Part shown: positions 6,566 through 14,906 of the stretch, in pieces
Layout of the letters: each line of letters starts with the position of its first letter
Position numbering within the stretch: the first letter of the stretch is position 1
The notes under the pieces: model-generated
What the model was told of the DNA's origin: nothing
The model's input: only the letters and a program-made list of their open reading frames with translations
Database searches by the model: none
Assembly: GCA_041658725.1 (NCBI GenBank)
Contig: JBAZZQ010000038.1
Location: 1-39,483, forward strand
Length of the DNA: 39,483 nt
Direction: 5' to 3'
DNA from: JBAZZQ01 sp041658725
GTDB lineage: Bacteria; Planctomycetota; Phycisphaerae; JAAYCJ01
Position numbers and translations under genes: made by a program

Positions 6566-6952
6566 GTGCAGGAAATTTCGGAATTAAAATATGATCAGAA
6601 TGGATTAATACCCGCTATCATTCTGGACGTCGAGACGGGCGAAGTTTTGATGATGGCGTATATGAACGAGCAGTCGCTTCGGGCTACCATCGAAACGGGC
6701 AAGACGCATTTCTGGTCCCGCTCACGGCAAAAATACTGGATGAAGGGCGAAGAGTCAGGGCATACCCAGGAGGTAAAGGAAATATTTATCGATTGCGATA
6801 AAGATACACTCCTCGTCAAAGTCAAACAAACCGGAGCCGCCTGCCATGAAGGGTATCGCACCTGCTTTTTCCGACGGCTGACACCCACCGGGCAATGGGA
6901 AACCGTCGGTCAGAAATTATTCGATCCGAAAGAAGTGTATAAGAAGAAGTAG
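6566..6952 (+). CDS. hisI: Phosphoribosyl-AMP cyclohydrolase
   Basis: A 128-aa enzyme of histidine biosynthesis that opens the adenine ring of phosphoribosyl-AMP. The start is chosen as GTG at 6566, because AAGGAGG lies nine bases upstream; a longer frame begins at TTG 6545, inside the region before that site. Family motifs are present: GEVLMMAYMNEQ, the substrate segment THFWSRSRQKYW, and the zinc-binding cysteines in IDCDKD and in CHEGYRTC. Length suits the monofunctional enzyme, and no HisE domain is attached. It stands alone immediately right of the island, about 28 kb from hisD-hisC-hisB, so the pathway is split across loci. Confidence 0.96.
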   Translation: MQEISELKYDQNGLIPAIILDVETGEVLMMAYMNEQSLRATIETGKTHFWSRSRQKYWMKGEESGHTQEVKEIFIDCDKDTLLVKVKQTGAACHEGYRTCFFRRLTPTGQWETVGQKLFDPKEVYKKK

Positions 6953-6954
6953 GC

Positions 6955-6993
6955 AAGTAGTCGAGTAGACGGGTAGACGAGTAGAAGAAGTAG
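6955..6993. repeat. GTAGACGAGTAG imperfect tandem repeat, copy 1
   Basis: Imperfect units of about 10 bases (AGTAGTCGAGTAGACGGGTAG) fill the gap between hisI and the transporter gene. Similar tracts occur at about 24836-24873 and 25221-25256. The last unit lies where the ribosome-binding site of the next gene should be. Confidence 0.6.
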
Positions 6994-6998
6994 CAAAA

Positions 6999-8675
6999 AT
7001 GTCTGGAAAATTTTTGGTAACATTTCTGAATGTGTTCGCTGCCCTTCTGGGTTTGTCCGTCCTGGTTTTAGAGTATGGATTTATCAGGCCTGGCGACGAA
7101 ACGGGCTTTGCTGTGAATACCCCCCCACTGTCGATCTATCTTATCTTTGTGATGAAATATCTAGCGGTTGTGGGGTTTATCGTTGGCCTGGGATCGCAGT
7201 TAAACTTGCGTTCGGATTTACGATCATTTTTGAAAGAACATCTTGTCGAATTGGCGCTTTCAGCCGCGGCGGCCATAGGTTTAATTTTGATCCTGGCGGG
7301 CAGACAAACCGAAAATCTCAACCTGGCTCTGACGGTCTATCTTCTTATACAAATATTGATCCTGTTCGGAAAATTCATTAGCTGGTTTTTCGTCTCGCTT
7401 TTCCATCCAGTTCGAACGATTATCATTGGCTACTTTTCGCTAATCACTTGCGGCGCTCTGCTCCTGTGCCTGCCGGCGGCAAGTTTTTCCGATCGTTTTT
7501 CGGATTTCGGAAATAATTTCTCCGATCATTTCTTCACCGCGACCAGCGCCGTCTGCCTGGCGGGTCTGACCGTTCGCAACATCGCCACCGACTATACCCC
7601 CTTCGGCCAATTGGTGGTTCTACTCCTGGTCCAGATTGGCGGATTGGGAATCCTTACTTTGGGAACCATTTTCATCGCCCGGCGGAGAGCTACTGTGCGG
7701 ATCGGAAATATTATAAAACAAGTCATCATCGCCGCCCTGGTCCTTGAAACCATCGGCGCCATATTGATGTACGGAATGTGGGACACACCCTCCATTCCCG
7801 AAAAGATATTCAAAAGCTATTTCCACGCCGCCAGCGCGTTTTGTAACGCCGGGTTTACCCTGCAATCGGATAATCTGATTAGTTTGGCCTGGAGATGGCA
7901 GACCTATGGTGTGATCTTGCCGCTGGCCATTATCGGCGGCCTGGGAATCTGCGCTTTGGTTAATCTACCTTTTCAACGAAGAATTGTTTTGGTTTCGAGC
8001 GGCTTATTGATTCTCATCGGCGCGTCGGCCATTTTTGCCATTGAAACCCCCCGAACCCGCAACCGCTGGGGCAGGAATGTCCAATATGAGGATGTCGTGG
8101 TAAAATCTGATCCTGCGCTCATGCGAAACCACAACGGCTGGCAGCGGATGCTAGACGCATTATTTTTATCGACAACGGCTCGGACGTCGGGGTTTACCAC
8201 AGTGGACACCACCACTGGAAAACTGCACCCCGCCACGCTCACACTTCTGATGGGACTGATGTTCATCGGCGGATCACCGGCTTCCACGGCCGGCGGAATC
8301 AAAACCGTAACGTTCGTTATTCTTCTGGCTACAGTGACGGCGGCAATTAAGAAAAAAACCGACACAACTATTTTCCACCAAACCATTGAATCGAAAATTA
8401 TTCGTCAAGCAGTGGTCCTCCTGCTGATCTATGGCGCGATGGTCTGGACCATCACGATCTCGCTGGTTTTTATCCATCCTCAGCTAAGCTTTCTGGATTT
8501 GCTGTTTGAGGCCGCCAGTGCCTGCGGCTGTGTTGGGCTGTCGACCGGGATCACATCCCAGTTGAGCTTATCCGGACGAATAATCCTCATGCTTGGTATA
8601 TTCGCCGGAAGATTGGGACCTCTGGCATTACTCTATTCGTTGACGAAAGAATCCCAAAACGTTATGATGTCGTAA
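6999..8675 (+). CDS. TrkH/KtrB-type potassium transporter, membrane subunit
   Basis: A 558-aa polytopic inner-membrane protein of the superfamily of K+ transporters. All four selectivity-filter loops with their conserved glycines are visible: TSAVCLAGLTV, ASAFCNAGFTL, TARTSGFTTV and ASACGCVGLSTG. About 120 extra N-terminal residues hold additional membrane helices before the first filter, a layout seen in larger TrkH/NtpJ proteins. The ATG at 6999 follows hisI by 46 bases of tandem repeat and has only a weak purine stretch before it. The usual cytoplasmic NAD-binding gate (TrkA/KtrA) is not in the window, so it must be encoded elsewhere. Ion specificity (K+ or Na+) is inferred. Confidence 0.93.
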   Translation: MSGKFLVTFLNVFAALLGLSVLVLEYGFIRPGDETGFAVNTPPLSIYLIFVMKYLAVVGFIVGLGSQLNLRSDLRSFLKEHLVELALSAAAAIGLILILAGRQTENLNLALTVYLLIQILILFGKFISWFFVSLFHPVRTIIIGYFSLITCGALLLCLPAASFSDRFSDFGNNFSDHFFTATSAVCLAGLTVRNIATDYTPFGQLVVLLLVQIGGLGILTLGTIFIARRRATVRIGNIIKQVIIAALVLETIGAILMYGMWDTPSIPEKIFKSYFHAASAFCNAGFTLQSDNLISLAWRWQTYGVILPLAIIGGLGICALVNLPFQRRIVLVSSGLLILIGASAIFAIETPRTRNRWGRNVQYEDVVVKSDPALMRNHNGWQRMLDALFLSTTARTSGFTTVDTTTGKLHPATLTLLMGLMFIGGSPASTAGGIKTVTFVILLATVTAAIKKKTDTTIFHQTIESKIIRQAVVLLLIYGAMVWTITISLVFIHPQLSFLDLLFEAASACGCVGLSTGITSQLSLSGRIILMLGIFAGRLGPLALLYSLTKESQNVMMS

Positions 8676-8689
8676 ATCTTTATTCTGTT

Positions 8690-8753
8690 GTGCCACGGCT
8701 GGCTTGCCCAGCCGTGTCTTTCGGAACACGGTCGGGCAAGCCGACTGTGACAC
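8690..8753. repeat. 64-base twin-hairpin repeat, copy A
   Basis: The left half folds as CACGGCTGG-CTTGC-CCAGCCGTG and the right half as CACGGTCGG-GCAAG-CCGACTGTG. The two loops, CTTGC and GCAAG, are complementary, and the halves are also imperfect inverted repeats of each other. The element directly follows the transporter stop and matches 36980-37043 at the same length. It may act as a terminator or mRNA stabiliser. Confidence 0.85.
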
Positions 8754-8798
8754 GGGTAAATCAGATGTTTTTCTTAATATGATAAATGGAGGCATTGT

Positions 8799-9278
8799 AT
8801 GTTGGTTGGAATATTTTCCGATACGCATGACAATTTATGGCAGATCGAACAGGCGATAAAAGAGTTTTCCGACCGAAAGGTCGAAACGGTGCTCCACGCG
8901 GGAGATATCGTAGCCCCCTTTGCCGCAAAGGCCATTGCCAAAATCACCGTGCCCGTGCATATCATCTATGGTAACAACGATGGCGAGAAAGTCGGACTTA
9001 AAATGATATTTCCTCAGATTCACAATGGTCCGATCGAAATTAAACTGGGCAACCGCCTGATCGCCATGGCCCATGACTTTTCCCAGATCCCAAAAGAAAT
9101 GCAGGAACGAGCCGATGTCCTGGTGGCCGGGCATACTCATCAGGCCTTTGTCAAAGAGGAAAACGGAAAACTGTTTATTAATCCCGGAGAATGTGGCGGA
9201 TGGTTGAAAGGAAGGTCCACCATCGCTATACTCGACATCAATACATTGCAGGCACAGATAATCGATATTCCTTTATAA
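8799..9278 (+). CDS. YfcE/MJ0936-family metallophosphoesterase
   Basis: A 159-aa cytoplasmic calcineurin-like phosphoesterase. The metal-binding motifs occur in order: GIFSDTHDN near the N-terminus, HAGDIV, YGNND, MAHDF and AGHTHQAF. Length and motif spacing fit the small YfcE/MJ0936 group, whose members hydrolyse phosphodiesters in vitro; the natural substrate is generally unknown. GGAGG precedes the ATG at 8799. It is followed 22 bases later by a PEGA lipoprotein gene and then gatCAB, probably as one transcript. Confidence 0.92.
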   Translation: MLVGIFSDTHDNLWQIEQAIKEFSDRKVETVLHAGDIVAPFAAKAIAKITVPVHIIYGNNDGEKVGLKMIFPQIHNGPIEIKLGNRLIAMAHDFSQIPKEMQERADVLVAGHTHQAFVKEENGKLFINPGECGGWLKGRSTIAILDINTLQAQIIDIPL

Positions 9279-9300
9279 TATGGAACAGTGAGGCCAGAAG

Positions 9301-9744
9301 ATGCTCAGACGATTTTTGATTTTGCTTTTTTTGATAGGCGTTGTCGGATGTGTCGAGCGGACGATCACAATCAATTCCGAGCCGAAGGGCGCCCTGGTGT
9401 ACCTGAACGACAAGGAAGTCGGCAGAACACCCGTAACCGTGCCGTTTCAATGGTATGGCGATTACGACGTAATCCTTCGCAAAGACGGTTTTGAACCTCT
9501 CAAAACCCACAATAAAGTAGTTCAGCCGTGGTATGAATATATACCCGCTGACATTTTCGCCGAATTGTTTTATCCGGGAACCATCCACGACGACCATTTG
9601 TGGGAATTTGAATTAAAGACGCGGGAACCGACGAACGTAAAGGAATTGCAGCAGCGTGCTCTGGACATCCAATCCCAGGCACGGGGTTCGGAAACTCCCT
9701 CCACCCAACCTGGGGACGGCAAAGACAAAACGGAGAAAAACTAA
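9301..9744 (+). CDS. PEGA-domain lipoprotein
   Basis: A 147-aa exported protein. The N-terminus MLRRFLILLFLIGVVGC is a lipoprotein signal with the lipobox Val-Val-Gly-Cys at Cys17. A PEGA domain follows (ITINSEPKGALVYLNDKEVG, then the P-V-T-V-P-F and Y-DV-LRKDGFE strands), the beta-rich module found in many surface proteins. The C-terminus is low-complexity and charged. The stop codon abuts the gatC start without a gap, so the genes are cotranscribed. Its biological role is unknown; the coupling with gatC is probably organisational. Confidence 0.85.
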   Translation: MLRRFLILLFLIGVVGCVERTITINSEPKGALVYLNDKEVGRTPVTVPFQWYGDYDVILRKDGFEPLKTHNKVVQPWYEYIPADIFAELFYPGTIHDDHLWEFELKTREPTNVKELQQRALDIQSQARGSETPSTQPGDGKDKTEKN

Positions 9745-10041
9745 ATGACCGATGCCATTACCGAACAGGAGGTCCGGCATGTCGCGAAACTATCGCGATT
9801 GAAATTGACGGACGAGCAGGTCCGGCAATTCACCCGCCAGATGTCGGATATTTTGGCGTATGTGAAAAAATTAAACGAGCTGGATACCGCCAACGTCAAA
9901 CCCACCGCCCATGCCGCACCGCTTCGAAATGTCTTTCGCGAAGATAAAGCCGCTGCGGGAATGGGGGTCGAAAAGGTTCTCCAAAACGCTCCAGACCGTG
10001 ATGGACCGTTTTTTAAAGTGCCGCGAGTGCTTGCAGACTAA
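9745..10041 (+). CDS. gatC: Asp-tRNA(Asn)/Glu-tRNA(Gln) amidotransferase subunit C
   Basis: A 98-aa small subunit that wraps around and stabilises GatA-GatB. Family features are the N-terminal helix pair EVRHVAKLSRLKLTDEQV and LAYVKKLNELDTANVKP, followed by the extended PLRNVFREDKA segment and a C-terminal FFKVPRVL. The ATG at 9745 immediately follows the preceding stop. It is first in a gatC-gatA-gatB order, separated from gatA by four bases. Confidence 0.96.
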   Translation: MTDAITEQEVRHVAKLSRLKLTDEQVRQFTRQMSDILAYVKKLNELDTANVKPTAHAAPLRNVFREDKAAAGMGVEKVLQNAPDRDGPFFKVPRVLAD

Positions 10042-10045
10042 GAAA

Positions 10046-11533
10046 ATGAAAAATGTAATCGAAGATATTTTGAAAATGACGGCAACCGAGTTGGTCAAAG
10101 ATATCAAGACCGGCAAGCTCACGGCACGTCAGGTTGTTGAATTTTATTTGCGGCAAATCGAACGATGTGATCGGGAAATGGGTGCATTCATCAGTATACT
10201 CGACGATCACGCCCGAACCGATGCTGACAAAATCGATTCTCGAATCGCCGCCGGCGAGAATCCCGGTCCGCTCTCCGGTTTGCCTATCGCGATCAAGGAT
10301 AATATGTGCACCGATTTCGCGCCCACGACCTGTGCCAGCAAAATCCTGATCGACTATCGCCCGCCTTATAACGCCCATGTCGTAGAACAATTGCAAAAGG
10401 CGGGCGCGATTGTCATAGGCAAGACCAACCTCGATGAATTCGCCATGGGTTCGTCTACCGAAAACAGTGGAATTAAAATTACCCGAAACCCCTGGGCGCC
10501 GGATCGTGTACCGGGAGGAAGCTCCGGTGGTTCGGGTGTCGCTGTGGCTGCGCGGATGGCTCCGGTTTCCCTCGGTTCCGATACCGGGGGATCGATTCGT
10601 CTGCCCGCCGCTTTCTGCGGAATTTGCGGCCTGAAACCCACTTACGGACGTGTAAGCCGCTACGGTCTGGTGGCCTACGGCAGTTCACTCGACCAAATCG
10701 GACCCTTCGGCTGCGATGCCCGCGATATCGCGCTGGTTTTAAATACCATCGCCGGATACGACCATCGTGACAGCACATCCGTCCCGCTGGAACACGCCGC
10801 CGATTTCACCGCCGCGATGGAAAAACCCATCGCCGGATTAAAAATTGGAATCGTAAAAGAATATCACGCCCAGGGCGGAATCGACCCGGAAATCACCCAA
10901 GCCATCGAGCAGGCAATAAAGGTATTCGAGCAGTCCGGTGCAAAAATCATCGACGTGGACCTCCCGCATACCGATTACGCCGTAGCCTGCTACTATCTCG
11001 TCGCCACTGCCGAAGCCTCCAGCAACCTCGCGCGGTACGACGGTGTTCACTACGGTTATCGCACTCCGAATCCAACGGATTATATTGACGTCTATTCTTC
11101 CTCGCGGGCCGAAGGCTTCGGCGACGAAGTCAAACGCCGCATCATGCTCGGAACCTACGTCCTGTCCGCCGGATATTACGACGCCTATTATCTCAAAGCC
11201 CTGAAGGTCCGAACGTTGATCAAACAGGATTTTGATAAGGTCTTTGAAAAAGTGGATGTGATTTGCGCCCCCGTCGCCCCAACCCCAGCCTTTAAAATCG
11301 GCGAAAAAGTCAACGACCCCCTGACCATGTATTTGTCGGACATTTTCACCATTTCCGCAAATTTAGCCGGTATCCCGGCCCTGGCGATCCCCTGCGGTTT
11401 TACGAACAACAATCTTCCCATCGGCCTGCAACTTTTGGGAAAACATTTCGACGAAGAAACCCTCCTTCGCACGGCGTGGGATTATCAGAAAAAAACCGAC
11501 TTCCACCGGCAAATTCCCGAAATGGTGAAATAA
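10046..11533 (+). CDS. gatA: Asp-tRNA(Asn)/Glu-tRNA(Gln) amidotransferase subunit A
   Basis: A 495-aa amidase that releases ammonia from glutamine for transamidation of mischarged tRNA. The amidase triad is Lys84 (AIKDN), Ser159 (GGSSGGS) and Ser183 (SDTGGSIR), each offset by five from the S. aureus numbering I recall. An open frame reaches back to 9911 inside gatC, but the ATG at 10046, just after the gatC stop, gives the family length. An alternative is the ATG at 10076, starting MTATELVKD. Operon with gatC and gatB. Presence of GatCAB implies that Gln-tRNA and/or Asn-tRNA is made indirectly in this organism. Confidence 0.96.
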   Translation: MKNVIEDILKMTATELVKDIKTGKLTARQVVEFYLRQIERCDREMGAFISILDDHARTDADKIDSRIAAGENPGPLSGLPIAIKDNMCTDFAPTTCASKILIDYRPPYNAHVVEQLQKAGAIVIGKTNLDEFAMGSSTENSGIKITRNPWAPDRVPGGSSGGSGVAVAARMAPVSLGSDTGGSIRLPAAFCGICGLKPTYGRVSRYGLVAYGSSLDQIGPFGCDARDIALVLNTIAGYDHRDSTSVPLEHAADFTAAMEKPIAGLKIGIVKEYHAQGGIDPEITQAIEQAIKVFEQSGAKIIDVDLPHTDYAVACYYLVATAEASSNLARYDGVHYGYRTPNPTDYIDVYSSSRAEGFGDEVKRRIMLGTYVLSAGYYDAYYLKALKVRTLIKQDFDKVFEKVDVICAPVAPTPAFKIGEKVNDPLTMYLSDIFTISANLAGIPALAIPCGFTNNNLPIGLQLLGKHFDEETLLRTAWDYQKKTDFHRQIPEMVK

Positions 11534-11553
11534 AAAATATGAGGTTAAATTGA

Positions 11554-13020
11554 ATGAGTGATATAGCATACAAGGTCATCATAGGTTTGGAGATTCACAT
11601 TCAATTGGCCACCGAAAGCAAAATGTTCTGCTCGTGCCCCAACCATTTCGGCGACCCGCCGAACAGCAATGTCTGCCCGGTGTGCATGGGTTCACCCGGT
11701 GTGCTTCCCGTGATGAACAAAAAGGCCTACGAATACGCCGTCCGAACCGCACTGGCTTTAAACTGCCAGATTGCCAAATTCACCAAGTGGGACCGCAAAA
11801 GTTATTATTACCCGGACCTGCCAAAAAATTATCAGATATCGCAGTATGACCTGCCACTTTCTTACGACGGGCTTCTCGAAATTTCCGTCAACGGTGAACA
11901 CAAACAAATTCGCATCCGCCGAGTCCACCTTGAGGAAGACGCCGGAAAATTACTGCACGAGGGAAACGTCGGCTTTAGCCAGGTGGACCTTAATCGCACC
12001 GGAGCGCCCCTGATGGAAATCGTCACGGAGCCGGATTTATCCTCCGCCGAGGAAGCCCGCGTTTTCGGCGCGGAACTTCGAGCGTTGGTAAGAACCCTCG
12101 GGGTCAGCGAAGCCAACATGCAGGAAGGACACATGCGGCTGGAGCCGAATATCAATCTGGCCATCCAAAAGGACGGCAAGGAATATCGAACCCCGATCAC
12201 GGAAGTCAAAAACCTCGGTAGCCTCCGCGCCCTGGAACGGGCGATCAGCTATGAAATCAATCGCCAGATAGCCGACTGGCAGCAAACTGGAATTACACTG
12301 GAAACCGGCACGAAAAGCACCCGCGGATGGGACGATAACCAGGGCGTCACCGTGCTCCAACGCGAAAAGGAAGAAGCCCACGATTATCGCTATTTTCCCG
12401 ATCCCGACCTGGTCCCTGTGGTCGTCGAACAATTGTGGGTGGATGAAATCAAAAAAAATCTCCCGGAACTACCGATGATTCGTCGGGTGAGGTTCCGAAA
12501 AGATTTCGGCTTTAACGAAAAAGACGCCGCCACGCTCGTGGAAGACCGCGAAACCGCTGATCTTTTCGAAAATGCCCTCACCCTCGGAACACCGGTAAAA
12601 ACATTGTGCAACCACTTTATCGGTTTCTGGTCCATGCACGCCAACCAGCGAAATATCACCATCGCTCAACTCGGAATTTCCGCCCAGCGCATCGCCATGT
12701 TGGCCAAAATGGTCGGCGAAGGCAAAATCAATCCCACCGCCGCTGCCGTCATCGCGGAAAAAATGCTCGTCTGCACCGACGACCCGCAAGTGATCGCCGA
12801 ACGAGAAAAATTGATTCAGGTCTCCGATGTCAGTGCCCTGGAAACCATTATAGACGAAGTCCTCGCCGCCAATCCCAAGGCGATGGAGGACGCCCGGACC
12901 CCCGGTAAAAAACAACAAAAATCAGTGGGGTTTCTTCTCGGCCAGGTCATGCAGAAATCTCGAGGCCAAGCCAACCCGCAAGTGGTCAGCGAAATCCTTG
13001 GGCGGAAGATCGGAAATTAA
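11554..13020 (+). CDS. gatB: Asp-tRNA(Asn)/Glu-tRNA(Gln) amidotransferase subunit B
   Basis: A 488-aa subunit that phosphorylates the tRNA-bound Glu/Asp and accepts ammonia from GatA. The signature GLEIHIQLATESKMFCSC opens the kinase domain, with the zinc-ligand cysteines in FCSCP and VCPVCMG. The downstream motifs DLPKNYQISQYDLPL and RTGAPLMEIVTEPDL are intact. The C-terminal helical and YqeY-like tail domain ends near VVSEILGRKIGN. GAGG lies about ten bases before the ATG at 11554. Third gene of gatCAB; full length. Confidence 0.97.
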   Translation: MSDIAYKVIIGLEIHIQLATESKMFCSCPNHFGDPPNSNVCPVCMGSPGVLPVMNKKAYEYAVRTALALNCQIAKFTKWDRKSYYYPDLPKNYQISQYDLPLSYDGLLEISVNGEHKQIRIRRVHLEEDAGKLLHEGNVGFSQVDLNRTGAPLMEIVTEPDLSSAEEARVFGAELRALVRTLGVSEANMQEGHMRLEPNINLAIQKDGKEYRTPITEVKNLGSLRALERAISYEINRQIADWQQTGITLETGTKSTRGWDDNQGVTVLQREKEEAHDYRYFPDPDLVPVVVEQLWVDEIKKNLPELPMIRRVRFRKDFGFNEKDAATLVEDRETADLFENALTLGTPVKTLCNHFIGFWSMHANQRNITIAQLGISAQRIAMLAKMVGEGKINPTAAAVIAEKMLVCTDDPQVIAEREKLIQVSDVSALETIIDEVLAANPKAMEDARTPGKKQQKSVGFLLGQVMQKSRGQANPQVVSEILGRKIGN

Positions 13021-13057
13021 AAATCATCGTCACCTACTTCATTTTTGATGTTAAACT

Positions 13058-13066
13058 TGGTATAAT
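13058..13066 (+). promoter_or_regulatory. Extended -10 promoter, near-leaderless gene
   Basis: TGG-TATAAT (13058-13066) is an extended -10 element. The ATG of the UVR-motif gene follows 11 bases later at 13078, so a leader of only a few bases is predicted. No good -35 at 17-base spacing is visible. Confidence 0.4.
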
Positions 13067-13077
13067 ATAAAAGCAAT

Positions 13078-13968
13078 ATGCTAAAATGGTTCAATCATCT
13101 AATTAAAAACGATCACCGAGGGCCTGAAGTGTCGAAGGATATCAGTCGATTATTTAACAGTTGGCCCCTGAACTTAAAATCCGTAAATGCCCGGATCATA
13201 AAGGGTTATGACGGCCAAAATCAGATACAGTTGCGATTGGATTGCGGGATTTTGCAAATGTATCTCGATGGTCGTCCGGATGGATTGAAACCTCATAAAT
13301 GTCAGACGTTGCTGGAATATCTGCAGCGGCAGGCGGACGAAATTGATAACGATATCGAAGATGATGTCGAGTCTTCGGTGACCCCACGACGAGCATGGCT
13401 CGAATTGGATCGGGAAATGACACAATTTTATCATCGCCGACTGGCCTTATTAACCGTGGCGCAAAAGTCCCAGGAAGAAAATAATGACGAATTGGCCCGA
13501 AACTGCTACAGAAAAGCCGCCTATGACGCCGAATATACCTTGCGGGCTATGGATTATATTCGGGAACATTCCAAGGATGAAGACCATATCGAGGTCCACG
13601 AACGTTTCCGGCCTTTTGTCTTATGGCATTGGACCATCGCTCTGACTCAGCAGAAGATTATCGACAAGGATTTCGACTTGGCCGTCGAGCAGGTCAAACA
13701 AGGAATGGGGAATATTGCCAAGGTCTACGAAGACCATGGAATCACAAAATGGCTGAAGCACGATCCCTCGATGGCGGAATTAAAAACCCTCGAAAAACAA
13801 CTTCGAAAACGGTATGGTATCGCCGCCACCCTGCAGGAACAGCTGCAATCCGCCTTGGCCAGTGAAAACTATGAAAACGCCGCCAAAATCCGCGACCAGC
13901 TCAAGGCAAAAGGAAGATTTCCAGTCCCCAAAAGAAAAGTGGTTTCCGGGAATAATTCAGGATTTTAA
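13078..13968 (+). CDS. UVR-motif protein of unknown function
   Basis: A 296-aa cytoplasmic protein. The C-terminal residues about 255-290 (LQSALASENYENAAKIRDQL) form a UVR motif, the helical hairpin by which UvrB and UvrC interact and which also occurs in ClpC and McsA. The middle is helical and TPR-like in look (RNCYRKAAYDAEYTLRAMDY). The N-terminal 90 residues contain a small beta unit, QIQLRLDCGILQMYLDGRPDG. No catalytic motif of a nuclease or ATPase is present. It lies downstream of gatB, possibly with its own promoter, and converges on the floxA gene. Function unknown; protein-protein interaction through the UVR motif is the only inference. Confidence 0.8.
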   Translation: MLKWFNHLIKNDHRGPEVSKDISRLFNSWPLNLKSVNARIIKGYDGQNQIQLRLDCGILQMYLDGRPDGLKPHKCQTLLEYLQRQADEIDNDIEDDVESSVTPRRAWLELDREMTQFYHRRLALLTVAQKSQEENNDELARNCYRKAAYDAEYTLRAMDYIREHSKDEDHIEVHERFRPFVLWHWTIALTQQKIIDKDFDLAVEQVKQGMGNIAKVYEDHGITKWLKHDPSMAELKTLEKQLRKRYGIAATLQEQLQSALASENYENAAKIRDQLKAKGRFPVPKRKVVSGNNSGF

Positions 13969-14006
13969 ACCACTCATCCCCGATTTTGACATTTCGGCGT
14001 AAACGG

Positions 14007-14864
14007 TCACATATCGCCCGCCGGCATTTTGGCGATTTGGGCGGCGGTAAAAACCGGGCCTTCCTTGCACACGTAAACCGACCCCACATTGCATCGCCCG
14101 CATTTGCCCAGCCCGCATTTCATTCGATTCTCCAGCGTCGTATAAACGTTCTCGGGTTTGAACCCCAGTTTATTCAGCGAAACCAAAGTAAATTTAATCA
14201 TGATCGGCGGCCCGCACATCACCGCCACCGCGTTGTCCGACGACGGGGCCGTCTGCTCCAACACGGTCGGCACAAAACCGATCTTGTATTTCCAGTCCGG
14301 CGTCTCGCCGCCCGGATCGACGGTTTGCACAAGCTCGACATCGCCCCGTTTGCTCCATTCTTCCAATTCCTGCTTGTAAACCAAATCGGCTACGGTCCTC
14401 GCCCCGTACACGATTGTTATTTTTTTGAATTTATCCCGCTGATCGAGGCATGACCAGATCACGCTTCGTGTCGGCGGAAGCGCAATCCCGCCAGCGACAA
14501 AAACGATATTTTTACCCTCGAAATCCTCCAACGGAAAGCGATTTCCATACGGCCCGCGAAAACTGATCATATCGCCGACATCGCAATTCGCCAACGTCGA
14601 AGTTACACGTCCCGTTTCACGAAAGGTGCATTCTATGTAATCCTTCCTTGTTTCAGGACTGGCCACACAAAACGTGCTTTCGCCCTCTCCGAACACTCCG
14701 TACAACCCAAACATACCTGTTCGATAATTCTTTTTAAATTGCTCATGATCGGCGGCATCGACAAATTCAAGCCGCAGCGTCCGAACCTGCGGTGCCTCAT
14801 CCCGCATCGCCGCAATCCGCATCATCGCCGGTTTGTAAATATGTTCATTTCCTTCCGCTGTCAT
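14007..14864 (-). CDS. floxA: FAD/NAD(P)-binding oxidoreductase, FloxA / sulfhydrogenase-gamma-like
   Basis: A 285-aa ferredoxin-NADP-reductase-fold protein expected to take electrons from NAD(P)H into the Hdr complex. An FAD-binding barrel comes first, then an NAD-binding domain with VFVAGGIALPP and the strand IVYGARTVADLVY. Near the end is CGPPIMIKF, and a C-terminal [2Fe-2S] site lies in CGLGKCGRCNVG with a later Cys-Lys-Glu-Gly. The start is the ATG at 14864 with GGGAG seven bases upstream; the frame extends one codon to TTG. Last gene of the minus-strand Hdr-Flox operon. Homologous proteins include the gamma subunit of sulfhydrogenase and AsrB, but no hydrogenase genes are present here. 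Confidence 0.85.
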   Translation of the reverse strand: MTAEGNEHIYKPAMMRIAAMRDEAPQVRTLRLEFVDAADHEQFKKNYRTGMFGLYGVFGEGESTFCVASPETRKDYIECTFRETGRVTSTLANCDVGDMISFRGPYGNRFPLEDFEGKNIVFVAGGIALPPTRSVIWSCLDQRDKFKKITIVYGARTVADLVYKQELEEWSKRGDVELVQTVDPGGETPDWKYKIGFVPTVLEQTAPSSDNAVAVMCGPPIMIKFTLVSLNKLGFKPENVYTTLENRMKCGLGKCGRCNVGSVYVCKEGPVFTAAQIAKMPAGDM

Positions 14865-14890
14865 CAATTCACTCCCTGGTGAAAAATGGT

Positions 14891-14906
14891 GGGTTTAAGA
14901 AAACCC
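14891..14906. repeat. TCTT-loop hairpin repeat, copy 3 (reverse orientation)
   Basis: GGGTTT-AAGA-AAACCC lies between floxA and floxB, within the operon. On the minus strand it reads with the TCTT loop of the other copies. Its position inside a polycistronic message argues against it being a simple strong terminator. Confidence 0.65.

Noticed and set aside
9911..10045. gatA starting inside gatC
   Set aside because: The overlap region is gatC in another frame and GatA residue numbering fits the later start.
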